A stretch of DNA of 64,000 nucleotides. Source: Streptomyces caniferus. GTDB taxonomy: Bacteria > Actinomycetota > Actinomycetes > Streptomycetales > Streptomycetaceae. The DNA lies in NCBI RefSeq assembly GCF_009811555.1, contig NZ_BLIN01000005.1, positions 1,931,501 to 1,995,500 on the forward strand. Reading direction: 5' to 3'. Below are positions 25,330-33,771 of the stretch, one piece after another. Made by a program: the position numbers and the translations under genes. Under the pieces are notes generated by a model, which saw only the letters and a list, made by a program, of their open reading frames with translations, made no database searches and was not told the DNA's origin. How positions within the stretch are numbered: the first letter of the stretch is position 1; each line of letters begins with the position of its first letter.

Positions 25330-26706
25330 TCAGCCGCGGTCGAGCCACCGCACCTGGTAGCCGTCGAGCGTGACGTCCTTCCCGTCCACGGTCACCACGG
25401 CGCGCCTGTCCTTGGTGTTGACCAGCAGCGCCGCATGGTCATCGGCCAGCCCCCGGACCTGCGTCCCGCCGGTGTCGAGGTCCCGCGGCCGCTCCCCCGG
25501 CGGGAAGGCGCGGGAGAACCGCGACAGCAGGTCCATCATGGGCAGCCCCACTCCCCCGCCGTCCCGTTCGGTGTTGGTCCACAGGCATCCGGGGCAGCGC
25601 TCCCCCTCGGTCTCCGGGTTCCAGTAGAGCCCGCTGGTGGCACCACCGGCGGCCATCTCGATCAGGGCGGTGGCCTGCGTGGCGGTGCGGCGGCGCTCGC
25701 TCCAGCCGGCCCGGTCGTCCTTCTCGTCCGGGATCTCGACGTACCACTCCGCCCACCACAGCGGCAGCCCGGTCTCCTTGCGCAGCCACCGCCCCACGTC
25801 GGCGAACTTCCGGGTGGCGGCGAACGCGTCCGGGGCGTAGCGGTCGTCCTTGCTGTAGCTGGAGCCGTCGACGACCAGGAAGTCCGCGCCGGCCTTGTGC
25901 CGGTTCCAGTACGCGAGGGCGTCGAGGGTGCGGTGGTCGATGCTGCCCCAGGGGCCCTTGAGGCCGGAGGCGTAGGTGTCGTCGCCCGGGACATAACTGT
26001 CCATCACCAGATAGGGGCCGCCGACCTGATTGGCGCTGTTCACCTTCTTCACCGCGCGGTAGACCAGGTTGTACAGGCGGGTGTATCCCTCGTAATTCCA
26101 GCGGCCTTTGGCGTCGTCGAAGAATCCCTTGAATTCGTTCCAGACGACGAAGTGCCGGACGTCCGGATAGCGCTGGGCGACCTGTGCGGCGAGCGCGGCG
26201 AAATCCGCGTAATGCGCGGGCGAGGGGGCCTTCTCCAGGGTGCTCCAGTCGGTGTGTCCGGCCGTGCCGCCCTTCATCCAGTCCGGGGCGCAGCACAGGG
26301 TCAGCACGGGGGTGCCGCCGGTCCGCCGGATCAGCGCCAGACGGCGGTCCAGGTCCGAGAAGTCGAACTGGCCCGGCCGCGGTTCGGGGTTGTCCGCACC
26401 CCAGCCCATCAGGTGCTGGTTCTGCGGCATCGGGTGGGCGGTGAGCAGCCGGGCGGCCCGTGCGGTGGACTCGTCGGTGCCGCTGTCCGCGCTGTACTGG
26501 GTGTGGGTGAACCCCCAGCCCACGGCGGGGCCCGCGGCGCGCGGGCGCGCGGGCCGCTTCGCGTCCCCGCCGTCGTCGCCCGGAAGGGAACAGATGACCA
26601 CCAGTATGGCCAGCACCGCCACCCCGGCCGCGATCGCGAAGCCCGGACCCTGACGTTCCCCACCTTGACGTCGCACATTGGGCAGATTAGCCAGCGAAGC
26701 GACCAC
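25330..26706 (-). CDS. Membrane-anchored glycosidase, clan GH-A (GH39-like)
   Basis: A 458-residue protein with an N-terminal signal anchor, GPGFAIAAGVAVLAILVVICSL (split here as residues 21-41), and an extracellular TIM barrel. The acid/base is Glu191 in VVWNEFKGFF, and the nucleophile is probably Glu320 in WWAEWYVEI; both fit clan GH-A positions. RYPDVRHFVVWNE resembles GH39 beta-xylosidase/iduronidase-like enzymes. The GTG start at 26706 has no good ribosome site; GTG at 26673 would also keep the anchor. It faces the glycan operon tail to tail and may trim or remodel its product (inference). Confidence 0.8.
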   Translation of the reverse strand: MVASLANLPNVRRQGGERQGPGFAIAAGVAVLAILVVICSLPGDDGGDAKRPARPRAAGPAVGWGFTHTQYSADSGTDESTARAARLLTAHPMPQNQHLMGWGADNPEPRPGQFDFSDLDRRLALIRRTGGTPVLTLCCAPDWMKGGTAGHTDWSTLEKAPSPAHYADFAALAAQVAQRYPDVRHFVVWNEFKGFFDDAKGRWNYEGYTRLYNLVYRAVKKVNSANQVGGPYLVMDSYVPGDDTYASGLKGPWGSIDHRTLDALAYWNRHKAGADFLVVDGSSYSKDDRYAPDAFAATRKFADVGRWLRKETGLPLWWAEWYVEIPDEKDDRAGWSERRRTATQATALIEMAAGGATSGLYWNPETEGERCPGCLWTNTERDGGGVGLPMMDLLSRFSRAFPPGERPRDLDTGGTQVRGLADDHAALLVNTKDRRAVVTVDGKDVTLDGYQVRWLDRG

Positions 26707-26735
26707 TACGCCCGAGTTTCTGAGTAACAGTTCTG

Positions 26736-26764
26736 TTCTGGTGCGGGGAAAACGCCGGGATAAT
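26736..26764 (+). promoter_or_regulatory. Possible promoter of the AAA ATPase
   Basis: TTCTGG (26736-26741) and GATAAT (26759-26764) are 17 bases apart, 39 bases before the ATG at 26804. The -10 is good and the -35 weak. Confidence 0.4.
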
Positions 26765-26803
26765 CCGTGTACGTCGTGGGGCGCCGTGACAGATCATGGC
26801 GCT

Positions 26804-27916
26804 ATGTGTGCCGATCACGTCCAGCCGTCCGCCGCCGAGGAGTCCCTTCCGCTCCGGCTGACCATGGACGACAGCGATTCGCCCTCCGATGTCGTCGATG
26901 CGCTCTTCCTGGGGCGTTTCGCCAAGGGAGAGCAGCCGTACGCCCGCAGCCGGTCGATGGACCGGGTGAAGTCGGGCCTGACGCTGCTGCCGCCGGGCGC
27001 CCGGATCCTGCGCTCGGCGAAGGACGAGGACCGCAGCGCCACGCTCGCCGAGGGCGACGGCTACACCCTGCTGGTCTCCCGCTGGAACCGCGGCGCCGAT
27101 GTGACGGTCACCGCCGTCACCGACGAACTGGCCGAGAAGGTGCTGGGCCAGGCCGCCGACGGGGCGCAGGACGAGCCGGAGCCGCAGCCGGAGAACGTCC
27201 CGATGGGCTTCTGGTACTTCTCCCCGCGCCGCGGACCGCACCGTACGTCCCGGCAGATCTCGGCCGGCACCTGGGAGGAGATCCGGCCCAACTACACCGC
27301 GCCGGTGGCCGAGGCGATGGACCGGCTGATGAAGGTGGCACCCGAGGAGATCGCCGGCCGGCTGCTGTTGCTGCACGGCCCGCCCGGTACGGGCAAGACC
27401 TCCGCACTGCGCACGCTCGCCCGTTCCTGGCGCGACTGGTGCCAGGTGGACTGCGTCCTGGACCCGGAGCGGCTGTTCAACGACGTCGGCTATCTGATGG
27501 ACATCGCGATCGGCGAGGACGACAGCACCGGCAAGGGCCGCTGGCGGCTGCTGCTCCTGGAGGACTGCGACGAACTGATCCGCGGCGAGGCCAAGCACGC
27601 CGCGGGCCAGGCGCTGTCGCGGCTGCTCAACCTGACGGACGGCCTGCTGGGCCAGGGCCGCAACGTCCTGGTCGGGGTGACCACCAACGAGGATCTGGAG
27701 CGGATGCATCCGGCGGTGATCCGCCCCGGCCGCTGCCTGGCCCGGATCGAGGTCGGGCCGCTGACCCGCCGGGAAGCCGTGCGCTGGCTCGGCACGGAGC
27801 AGGGCATCGGACGCGAGGGCGCCTCGCTCGCCGAGCTGTACGCACTGCGGCGCGGCACCCGGCCCGCGTCGGTCCCGCCCCAGGACTCGGGTGCCGATGC
27901 GGGGCTGTATCTGTGA
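26804..27916 (+). CDS. AAA-family ATPase with DUF5925-type N-terminus
   Basis: A 370-residue protein. Residues about 1-160 form an N-terminal domain seen in actinobacterial AAA proteins (DUF5925, from memory). The AAA module has Walker A GPPGTGKT (around residue 190), Walker B LLLLEDCDEL, sensor 1 VGVTTNEDLER and an arginine-rich HPAVIRPGR. It is probably a hexameric chaperone-like ATPase; the partner is unknown. The ATG at 26804 is chosen, though GTG 26786 is possible. It stands alone, convergent with the pirin gene. Confidence 0.82.
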   Translation: MCADHVQPSAAEESLPLRLTMDDSDSPSDVVDALFLGRFAKGEQPYARSRSMDRVKSGLTLLPPGARILRSAKDEDRSATLAEGDGYTLLVSRWNRGADVTVTAVTDELAEKVLGQAADGAQDEPEPQPENVPMGFWYFSPRRGPHRTSRQISAGTWEEIRPNYTAPVAEAMDRLMKVAPEEIAGRLLLLHGPPGTGKTSALRTLARSWRDWCQVDCVLDPERLFNDVGYLMDIAIGEDDSTGKGRWRLLLLEDCDELIRGEAKHAAGQALSRLLNLTDGLLGQGRNVLVGVTTNEDLERMHPAVIRPGRCLARIEVGPLTRREAVRWLGTEQGIGREGASLAELYALRRGTRPASVPPQDSGADAGLYL

Positions 27917-27995
27917 ACCGCTGACCTTCTGCCCCACAGCCCCGGCCGCCCGCCGCGCGCCCCGCTGCGGCCCCCGCACTGCGGCCCCCGCCCCG

Positions 27996-28958
27996 TCAGT
28001 GCACCCGTCCCCGCGGTTTCATGGGCACCGCCGGCAGCTCCGGCGCCGTCAGCCGCTCCCCCTCGTAGCCGTGCACCTCGCCGAAGCGGGTGCCCGTCAT
28101 CCAGGCGTCCCGGGCCTGTTCGATGTCCTCCTGGGACCGTCCCACGAAGTTCCACCACATGAGGATGTTCTCCTCGAAGGGTTCGCCGCCGAGCAGCATC
28201 AGGCTGCTGTCGGCGTCGGCGCGCAGGGGCAACTCGCTGCGCCCGCAGCCGAGGTAGAGGAGGGCGCCGGGGGCGAGGCGGACGCCGTCGACCTCGCTCT
28301 CGCCGGAGATGGTCAGCGCCGCGTACTCGAAGTCGGGGTCGATCGGGAGACGGGCGTCCGTGCCGGCGGCGAGGGTGAGGTCGGCGCCGACCAGCGGGGA
28401 GTAGGTGGTGCCGGGCGAGGCGGCGCCGGCCAGCTCGCCGAGGATGACCGTGGCGGAGAGCCCGCCGCCGCCGTCGATCACCGGCAGGTCGGCGTGGTGC
28501 TCGAAGGCCGGGGCGGTGTCGCGGTGTTCGCCGGGGAGGGCCACCCACAGCTGGGCGCCGTGCAGGAACCGGGCATGGCCGAGCGGCGACTCCTCGGAGT
28601 GCGCGATGGCCCGGCCCGAGGTCATCAGACCCAGCTCCCGCGGGCGTACGGTCTGCAGGCTGCCGAGGCTGTCACGGTGCAGCACCTCCCCCTCGCGCAG
28701 CCAGCTGACGGTCTGCAGGCCCATGTGCGGATGCGGCGGCACCTGCATCCCGGGCTCCCCGACGATGTCGTCGGGACCGTAGTGGTCGACGAAGCACCAG
28801 GCGCCCACCATCCGCCGGCCGAGGTTCGGCAGCAGTCTGCGGACGACGGTGCTCTCGCCGAGCGGTACCTGTTTGCCGGGCTGCACGTCGCGGACCGGGC
28901 CCGTACGGCCGTTGCCGCCGCACGGATGGGGCGCGGGTCTGAGGTCGAGGTTGCTCAT
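27996..28958 (-). CDS. Pirin family protein
   Basis: A 320-residue bicupin. The N-terminal cupin holds the metal-binding pattern HPHMGLQTVSW and AHSEESP; the C-terminal pirin_C domain includes GEPFEENILMWWNFVGRS. Bacterial pirins bind Fe or other metals; some oxidise flavonoids (quercetinase) and others modulate enzymes. The ATG at 28958 begins MSNLDLRPAPHPCGG. It lies 70 bases after ddaH on the same strand and could be co-transcribed with it. Confidence 0.9.
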   Translation of the reverse strand: MSNLDLRPAPHPCGGNGRTGPVRDVQPGKQVPLGESTVVRRLLPNLGRRMVGAWCFVDHYGPDDIVGEPGMQVPPHPHMGLQTVSWLREGEVLHRDSLGSLQTVRPRELGLMTSGRAIAHSEESPLGHARFLHGAQLWVALPGEHRDTAPAFEHHADLPVIDGGGGLSATVILGELAGAASPGTTYSPLVGADLTLAAGTDARLPIDPDFEYAALTISGESEVDGVRLAPGALLYLGCGRSELPLRADADSSLMLLGGEPFEENILMWWNFVGRSQEDIEQARDAWMTGTRFGEVHGYEGERLTAPELPAVPMKPRGRVH

Positions 28959-29028
28959 GCCGCCACGATAGGCACGGCCGGGGGCACGGTCCGGGCAGGC
29001 ACACGAGGTGCCCGGGGGTGATGCCCCG

Positions 29029-29805
29029 TCATGCATACAGCTCGCGCAGCCGTACGGACAGGCAGGTCACGCAGCCCTCCAGCTTCTCGAACTCGCTGAT
29101 GTCCACGCAGACCGGCTGATATCCCAGGTCGGCGAAGAGCTCCGCGCTCTTGGGGGCGCCCTCGGACATCAGCAGCTTGCCGCCGCCGAGCAGCACGACA
29201 TGGGCGCCGGACTCCTCGGGGACGGGCAGGAAGCGGGGGAAGGCAGCCGGGTCGTCGACCAGCGGCAAGTGGCCGATCACGGTGCCGTCCGGGAGCGCGG
29301 TCACCGCGGACTTGAGGTGCAGCACCCGGCTGACCGGTACGGCGACCACGCGGGCACCCAACGGCTCGAAGGCGGCGCGGAGTTGGCGTACGCCGTCGGC
29401 GTTGGTGCGTCCGCCGCGGCCGACGTAGACGGTGTCGCCGACCTTCAGGACGTCGCCGCCGTCCAGGGTGCCGGGCGCCCGGATCTCGTTGACGGAGCAG
29501 CCGAGCGCCTCCGCGGCCGCGCGGGCGGCGGGCACCTCGGCCCTGCGGGAGCCGGCGCCGGGGCGGGCGAGCAGCGCGACGTTGCGGAAGACCACCATCG
29601 AGTCCTCGACGAAGACCGCGTCGGGGCAGTCGTCGGCGGGGTCGACCTCGGTGGTCCGCCAGCCGTGGTCGCGCAGCACCTGGACGTAGGCCTCCCACTG
29701 GCGCAGGGCGAGCGCGGGGTCGACCGGCTGCCGTTCGATATGGGTGACCAGGCCCTCCACGAGGCGGGGTCCTGGCCGGCGGACGAGCGCCTGCTTGCTG
29801 GGCAT
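29029..29805 (-). CDS. ddaH: Dimethylargininase (DDAH)
   Basis: A 258-residue amidinotransferase-fold enzyme that hydrolyses N-omega-methylated arginines to citrulline and methylamines. Conserved elements are DAVFVEDS (substrate Asp/Glu), TLDGGDVLKVG, a His in VLHLKSAVTALPDG and the nucleophile Cys248 in TCLSVRLREL. The length matches the bacterial enzymes. The ATG at 29805 follows AAAGGAG. A GntR gene lies 35 bases upstream on the same strand, and a perfect palindrome lies between them, so local control is likely. Confidence 0.92.
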   Translation of the reverse strand: MPSKQALVRRPGPRLVEGLVTHIERQPVDPALALRQWEAYVQVLRDHGWRTTEVDPADDCPDAVFVEDSMVVFRNVALLARPGAGSRRAEVPAARAAAEALGCSVNEIRAPGTLDGGDVLKVGDTVYVGRGGRTNADGVRQLRAAFEPLGARVVAVPVSRVLHLKSAVTALPDGTVIGHLPLVDDPAAFPRFLPVPEESGAHVVLLGGGKLLMSEGAPKSAELFADLGYQPVCVDISEFEKLEGCVTCLSVRLRELYA

Positions 29806-29823
29806 GCGGCTCCTTTCGGGTGT

Positions 29824-29842
29824 GAGCGCGGTGACCGCGCTC
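29824..29842. promoter_or_regulatory. 19-bp perfect palindrome between GntR and ddaH
   Basis: GAGCGCGGTGACCGCGCTC is symmetric about its centre base. It overlaps the GntR stop codon and ends 18 bases before the ddaH start. It may be a protein site or an RNA hairpin that tunes ddaH translation. Confidence 0.5.
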
Positions 29843-30230
29843 AGGCGTCGGTGCGGTAGGTGGCGCGCAGGGCGTCCTCGACGGCGGCGAGGGCGGCTCC
29901 GTGGTCCAGGCCCAGGCGCAGGGCGCGGCGGGCGTAGCCCTCGGCGGCCGCGGCGGCTTCCTTGTCCGCGGCCTCCCCGGCCGCCGCGATGAAGCTGCCG
30001 TTGCGGCCCCGGGTCTCGATCACGCCGTCGGTCTCCAGGGCGCGGTAGGCCTTGGCGACGGTGTTGGCGGCCAGACCGAGGTCCTCGGCCAGGCCGCGGA
30101 CGGTGGGGAGCTTGTAGCCGACGGGGAGGGCGCCGTCCCTGGCCTGGTCCGCGATCTGGGTGCGTACCTGCTCGAACGGCGCGGCGTCCGCCGCCGGATC
30201 GATGGTGATGGTCAAGGTCTGCGGGGACAC
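29841..30230 (-). CDS. GntR-family regulator, YtrA type
   Basis: A 129-residue short GntR protein. The HTH (about residues 20-80) contains LPTVRGLAEDLGLAANTVAKAYRALETDGVIETRG, followed by only about 45 residues of dimerisation helix. This size is diagnostic of the YtrA group, which lacks a large ligand domain. The GTG start is at 30230. It precedes ddaH and probably controls this small operon, though YtrA proteins more often regulate transporters. Confidence 0.88.
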   Translation of the reverse strand: MSPQTLTITIDPAADAAPFEQVRTQIADQARDGALPVGYKLPTVRGLAEDLGLAANTVAKAYRALETDGVIETRGRNGSFIAAAGEAADKEAAAAAEGYARRALRLGLDHGAALAAVEDALRATYRTDA

Positions 30231-30403
30231 GGTGGCGCTCCTGGTGCTGGTGGTGGGGCGGGCGGATGCGCGACGCCCCGTGGCCGCGGGGCTGGTCCCC
30301 GAGGCTGCGTGGCGTGCTCGTACCCGTCGGTGCGCGGTTTTGTCGCATCCATTGTGCGTCAGGAGCGCCCGCCGTGCGGGGAGGTGTCACCCCTCGGGGG
30401 ATG

Positions 30404-32254
30404 TCACAGGTCGAGGGTGGTGCCCGTCGTGCGCAGCCAGGCGTTCATCCCGAGGACCAGTTCGGCGCCCGGCCGGATGGCGCCGCTCGCGCCGTCGGCG
30501 GTGGCCTCGGCCATGGCGGTCCGGTCCAGCAGCGGCCGCACGGGGGCGTCGCGGTCGGCGCACAGGGCCTTGAGCTCGGCGCGCAGCGCCTCGGCGTAGC
30601 GCGGGTCCTGGGTGCTGGGGTAGGGGCTCTTGACCCGGTCGGCCACCGCGTCGGGCAGCACCTCGCGGGTGGCGGCGCGCAGCAGGGACTTCTCCCGGCC
30701 GTCGAACGTCTTCATCGCCCAGGGGGTGTTGAAGACGTAGTCGACGAGGCGGTGGTCGCAGAACGGGACGCGGACCTCCAGGCCGACGGCCATGCTGGCC
30801 CGGTCCTTGCGGTCGAGCAGGATCTGCACGAAGCGGGTCAGATGGAGATAGCTGACCTCGCGCATCCGGCGCTGGTGGCCCGTGTCGCCGTCGCCGTAGG
30901 GCACTTCGGCGAGCGCCTCGTGGTAGCGCTGCGCCTCGTATCCGGGCAGGTCGAGCTTGGCGAGCAGGCCCTTGTCCAGCAGCGCCTCACGGGTGGCGTT
31001 GCCGCCGGCGAACCGGCCGGAGAGACCGGCCGCCACCCAGGGGAAGGTACCGGCGTAGACGGACTCGGGGTCGTGGAACCAGCGGTAGCCGCCGAAGACC
31101 TCGTCCGCGGACTCGCCGGACAGCGCGACCGTGGACTGTGCACGGACGGCCTTGAACAGCAGGTAGAGGGAGGTGTCCCCGTCGCCGAAGCCGTTGGGCA
31201 GGTCCCGGGCGGCGAGCACGGCGGCACGGTGGGCGGGGTCCATCAGGGCCGTGGTGTCCAGGACGATGTCGTGATGGTCGGAGCCGACGTGCTCGGCCAG
31301 GGCGTGGGCGTACGGCCCGTCGGGGGTGCCGCGCAGGTCGTCGGGGACGAAGTTCTCGGTGTAGCCGGTGAAGTCGACGGCGAACGAGCGGACCGGTCCG
31401 CGGTCCCGGGCGGACAGGGCACCGGCGGCGAGCGCGGTGATGACGGACGAGTCCAGGCCGCCGGAGAGCAGGGTGCACAGCGGCACATCGGCGATCAGCT
31501 GGCGGGCGACGATGTCGTCGAGCAGGGCGCGGATGTGCGCGACGGTGGTGGCGAGGTCATCGGTGTGCTCGCGGGCGGTGAGGGCCCAGTAGCGCCGGAC
31601 GGTCACCCCTCCGCGGCCGACCCGGACGGTGTGGCCGGGACGCACCTCGTGCAGGCCCTGGTAGACGGCGTGGCCCGGGGTCTTGGTGAAGGTGATGAGT
31701 TCGGCGAGGCCCTCGGCGTCGACGACGGGACGTACCGAGGGGTGGGCGAGGATCGCCTTGGGCTCGGAGCCGAACAGCACCCCGTCGGGCGTGGGGTGGT
31801 AGTAGAGCGGTTTGATGCCCATCCGGTCGCGGACCAGCAGGAGTTCCTGTCTCTGCGGGTCCCAGAGCGCGAAGGCGTACATGCCGTTGAGGCGGTCGGC
31901 GAACGCCGCGCCCCACTGGAGGTAGGCGTGCAGCACCACTTCGGTGTCGCTGCGGGTACGGAAGGTGTGGCCCAGCTGTTCGAGTTCGGCGCGCAGCTCC
32001 AGGTAGTTGTAGACCTCACCGCTGTAGGTGGTGACGAGCAGGGTGCGGCCGTCCTCTTCGACGGTCATGGGCTGCGCGCCGCCGTCGATGTCGATGACCG
32101 CGAGCCGGCGGTGGCCGAGCGCGGCGTGGGTGTCGAGCCAGAGGCCTGCCGCGTCCGGGCCGCGGCAGGCCATGGTCCCGGTCATCGCCTCCAGCGTGGA
32201 GCGCCGGGTGGTGAGGTCGTGGTCGTAGGAGATCCATCCGGTGATTCCGCACAT
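30404..32254 (-). CDS. asnB: Asparagine synthase, glutamine-hydrolysing
   Basis: A 616-residue two-domain enzyme. Cys2 in MCGITGW is the glutaminase nucleophile. The N-terminal Ntn domain (about 1-210) releases ammonia from glutamine. The C-terminal synthetase domain has the PP-loop LLSGGLDSSVITAL near residue 260 and SGESADEVFGGYRWF. It makes asparagine from aspartate with ATP. The ATG at 32254 follows GGAGGAG at 8 bases. No secondary-metabolite genes are adjacent, so a housekeeping role is more likely than an amidotransferase role. It lies downstream of the methyltransferase-NUDIX gene with a 207-bp gap. Confidence 0.95.
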   Translation of the reverse strand: MCGITGWISYDHDLTTRRSTLEAMTGTMACRGPDAAGLWLDTHAALGHRRLAVIDIDGGAQPMTVEEDGRTLLVTTYSGEVYNYLELRAELEQLGHTFRTRSDTEVVLHAYLQWGAAFADRLNGMYAFALWDPQRQELLLVRDRMGIKPLYYHPTPDGVLFGSEPKAILAHPSVRPVVDAEGLAELITFTKTPGHAVYQGLHEVRPGHTVRVGRGGVTVRRYWALTAREHTDDLATTVAHIRALLDDIVARQLIADVPLCTLLSGGLDSSVITALAAGALSARDRGPVRSFAVDFTGYTENFVPDDLRGTPDGPYAHALAEHVGSDHHDIVLDTTALMDPAHRAAVLAARDLPNGFGDGDTSLYLLFKAVRAQSTVALSGESADEVFGGYRWFHDPESVYAGTFPWVAAGLSGRFAGGNATREALLDKGLLAKLDLPGYEAQRYHEALAEVPYGDGDTGHQRRMREVSYLHLTRFVQILLDRKDRASMAVGLEVRVPFCDHRLVDYVFNTPWAMKTFDGREKSLLRAATREVLPDAVADRVKSPYPSTQDPRYAEALRAELKALCADRDAPVRPLLDRTAMAEATADGASGAIRPGAELVLGMNAWLRTTGTTLDL

Positions 32255-32461
32255 GCTCGCGGCTCCTCCCTCATGGGCCGCGGCACCGCCGCACCCCGGC
32301 GACGGTCCGCGCGGTCACCGTAGGCCCGGATACTTGCATGTGCCACTCAAACCTTCGGCGGGCGTACGGAACGGGCCAGGCGTGCACCACAGCGCGGGAA
32401 AGCGGCGGCACAGCGCGCCCCACGTACGGGGAAAGGAGCGGCAAAACGGCGCACCGCGGGT

Positions 32462-33658
32462 TCAGCCGCCGGGCCGCGCCCCGTCGAGGGAGACGGCCCG
32501 GGAGGGGGCGGACGGGTCGTGGGCGACGGCGTCGCCGGGCCGGTGCCAGTGGAGCAGGAAGCGGTGCCCCGCGCGCAGTCCGTCCAGACCGGCGCGGCAG
32601 TGCGCGACCATGTCGTCCGGCAGCGCATCCAGCCGGTGCCACGCCAACTCCGCGCACTTGTCCGGTTCGCGGTTCCACGGTTCGCCGCCCGCGCCGTACT
32701 CCGCCTCGAAGAACCAGCCGATCCGGGGCCGCGCCGGCGGCGGGGCACAGTGCTGCATGACGAGCCCGACCCTCAGGTCCCCGGGCGTCAGCCGCAGCCC
32801 GATCTCCTCCGCGGCCTCCCGGATCATGGCCTCCCTGACGTCCTCACCGTCCTCCGCATGGCCCGAGGGGGCGTGCAGCAGGCCGTCGGCATAGCCGGTG
32901 CCCGACCGGCGGGCGAGCAGCACCTCCTCGCCGCGGCGCAGGACGAGGTGGACGTCGACCACTTCGGTGTGCCGGCGCGGGAGCTCGGCGATCAGCACAT
33001 ACCGTTCGTCGGTCACCTCCTTGCCCCACAGCACCGGATCGTGCGAGAGGTGCTCGACCCGGGTGCGCGCCGCCAGCGGCCCGACCAGATCGGTGAGTTC
33101 GCCCGCCGGGATGCCGACCGGCTCGGCCTCGCCCCAGCGGCCCTCGACGAGCACCAGCCGGCCGCCGGGAGCCAGCAGCCCGGCCCAACGGCGCAGCGCG
33201 GCAGCGGGATCGGGCAGCGCCCACAGGACATGGCGCACCAGGACGACGTCGAACCGCTGCTCCCCCACGGGTGGTTCGGCGGCGTCCGCGACCAGGAACG
33301 CGGCGTCCCGGCCCGCGAGCTTGCCGCGCGCCTGCGCGATCATGCGCGGTGAGCGGTCGACGCCCGTGACCCGGTGGCCCTGCTCGGCGGCGAGCAGGGC
33401 CAGGCTTCCCGTGCCGCATCCCAGGTCGAGGACGGCGGCGGGAGCGGAGGGGAGCCAGGAGCGCAGCCGGGCGGCCCAGGCGGCGCGGACCGCGGGGTCG
33501 CGCAGGCCGTGGTCCGGCTCGTCGTCGAAGGAGGCCGCGGCGGCTTCCCAGTAGGCGGCGTCGGCGGTCGGCAGGGCCGATTCCCCCTGGTCGGCACGGG
33601 GGTTGGCGGGTTCGGCGGGGAGCTGGGAGGCCGGGTCGGCGGGCGCGTCGGTGCTCAT
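32462..33658 (-). CDS. Methyltransferase-NUDIX hydrolase fusion
   Basis: A 398-residue bifunctional protein. Residues about 35-235 are a class I SAM methyltransferase with VLDLGCGTGSLALLAAEQGH (motif I) and DVVLVRHVLWALPDP. Residues about 240-385 are a NUDIX domain with the box GHAEDGEDVREAMI followed by REAAEEIGL, all catalytic Glu and Gly present. The two parts share one frame with no sign of a sequencing join. Both activities may act on one nucleotide-linked metabolite; the substrate is unknown. The ATG at 33658 starts MSTDAPADPASQLP. It is transcribed away from the PAS/PP2C gene. Confidence 0.9.
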   Translation of the reverse strand: MSTDAPADPASQLPAEPANPRADQGESALPTADAAYWEAAAASFDDEPDHGLRDPAVRAAWAARLRSWLPSAPAAVLDLGCGTGSLALLAAEQGHRVTGVDRSPRMIAQARGKLAGRDAAFLVADAAEPPVGEQRFDVVLVRHVLWALPDPAAALRRWAGLLAPGGRLVLVEGRWGEAEPVGIPAGELTDLVGPLAARTRVEHLSHDPVLWGKEVTDERYVLIAELPRRHTEVVDVHLVLRRGEEVLLARRSGTGYADGLLHAPSGHAEDGEDVREAMIREAAEEIGLRLTPGDLRVGLVMQHCAPPPARPRIGWFFEAEYGAGGEPWNREPDKCAELAWHRLDALPDDMVAHCRAGLDGLRAGHRFLLHWHRPGDAVAHDPSAPSRAVSLDGARPGG

Positions 33659-33771
33659 GTGCCGATGGTGCCGGCGACCACTGACAACGGCCGGGAGCCG
33701 CGTTTTCCGCCGTGTGCGGGAGGCCCGCGGAGGGCGCCGGGTAGAGCGCCCGGACAGGGTGAGGGAGTACC

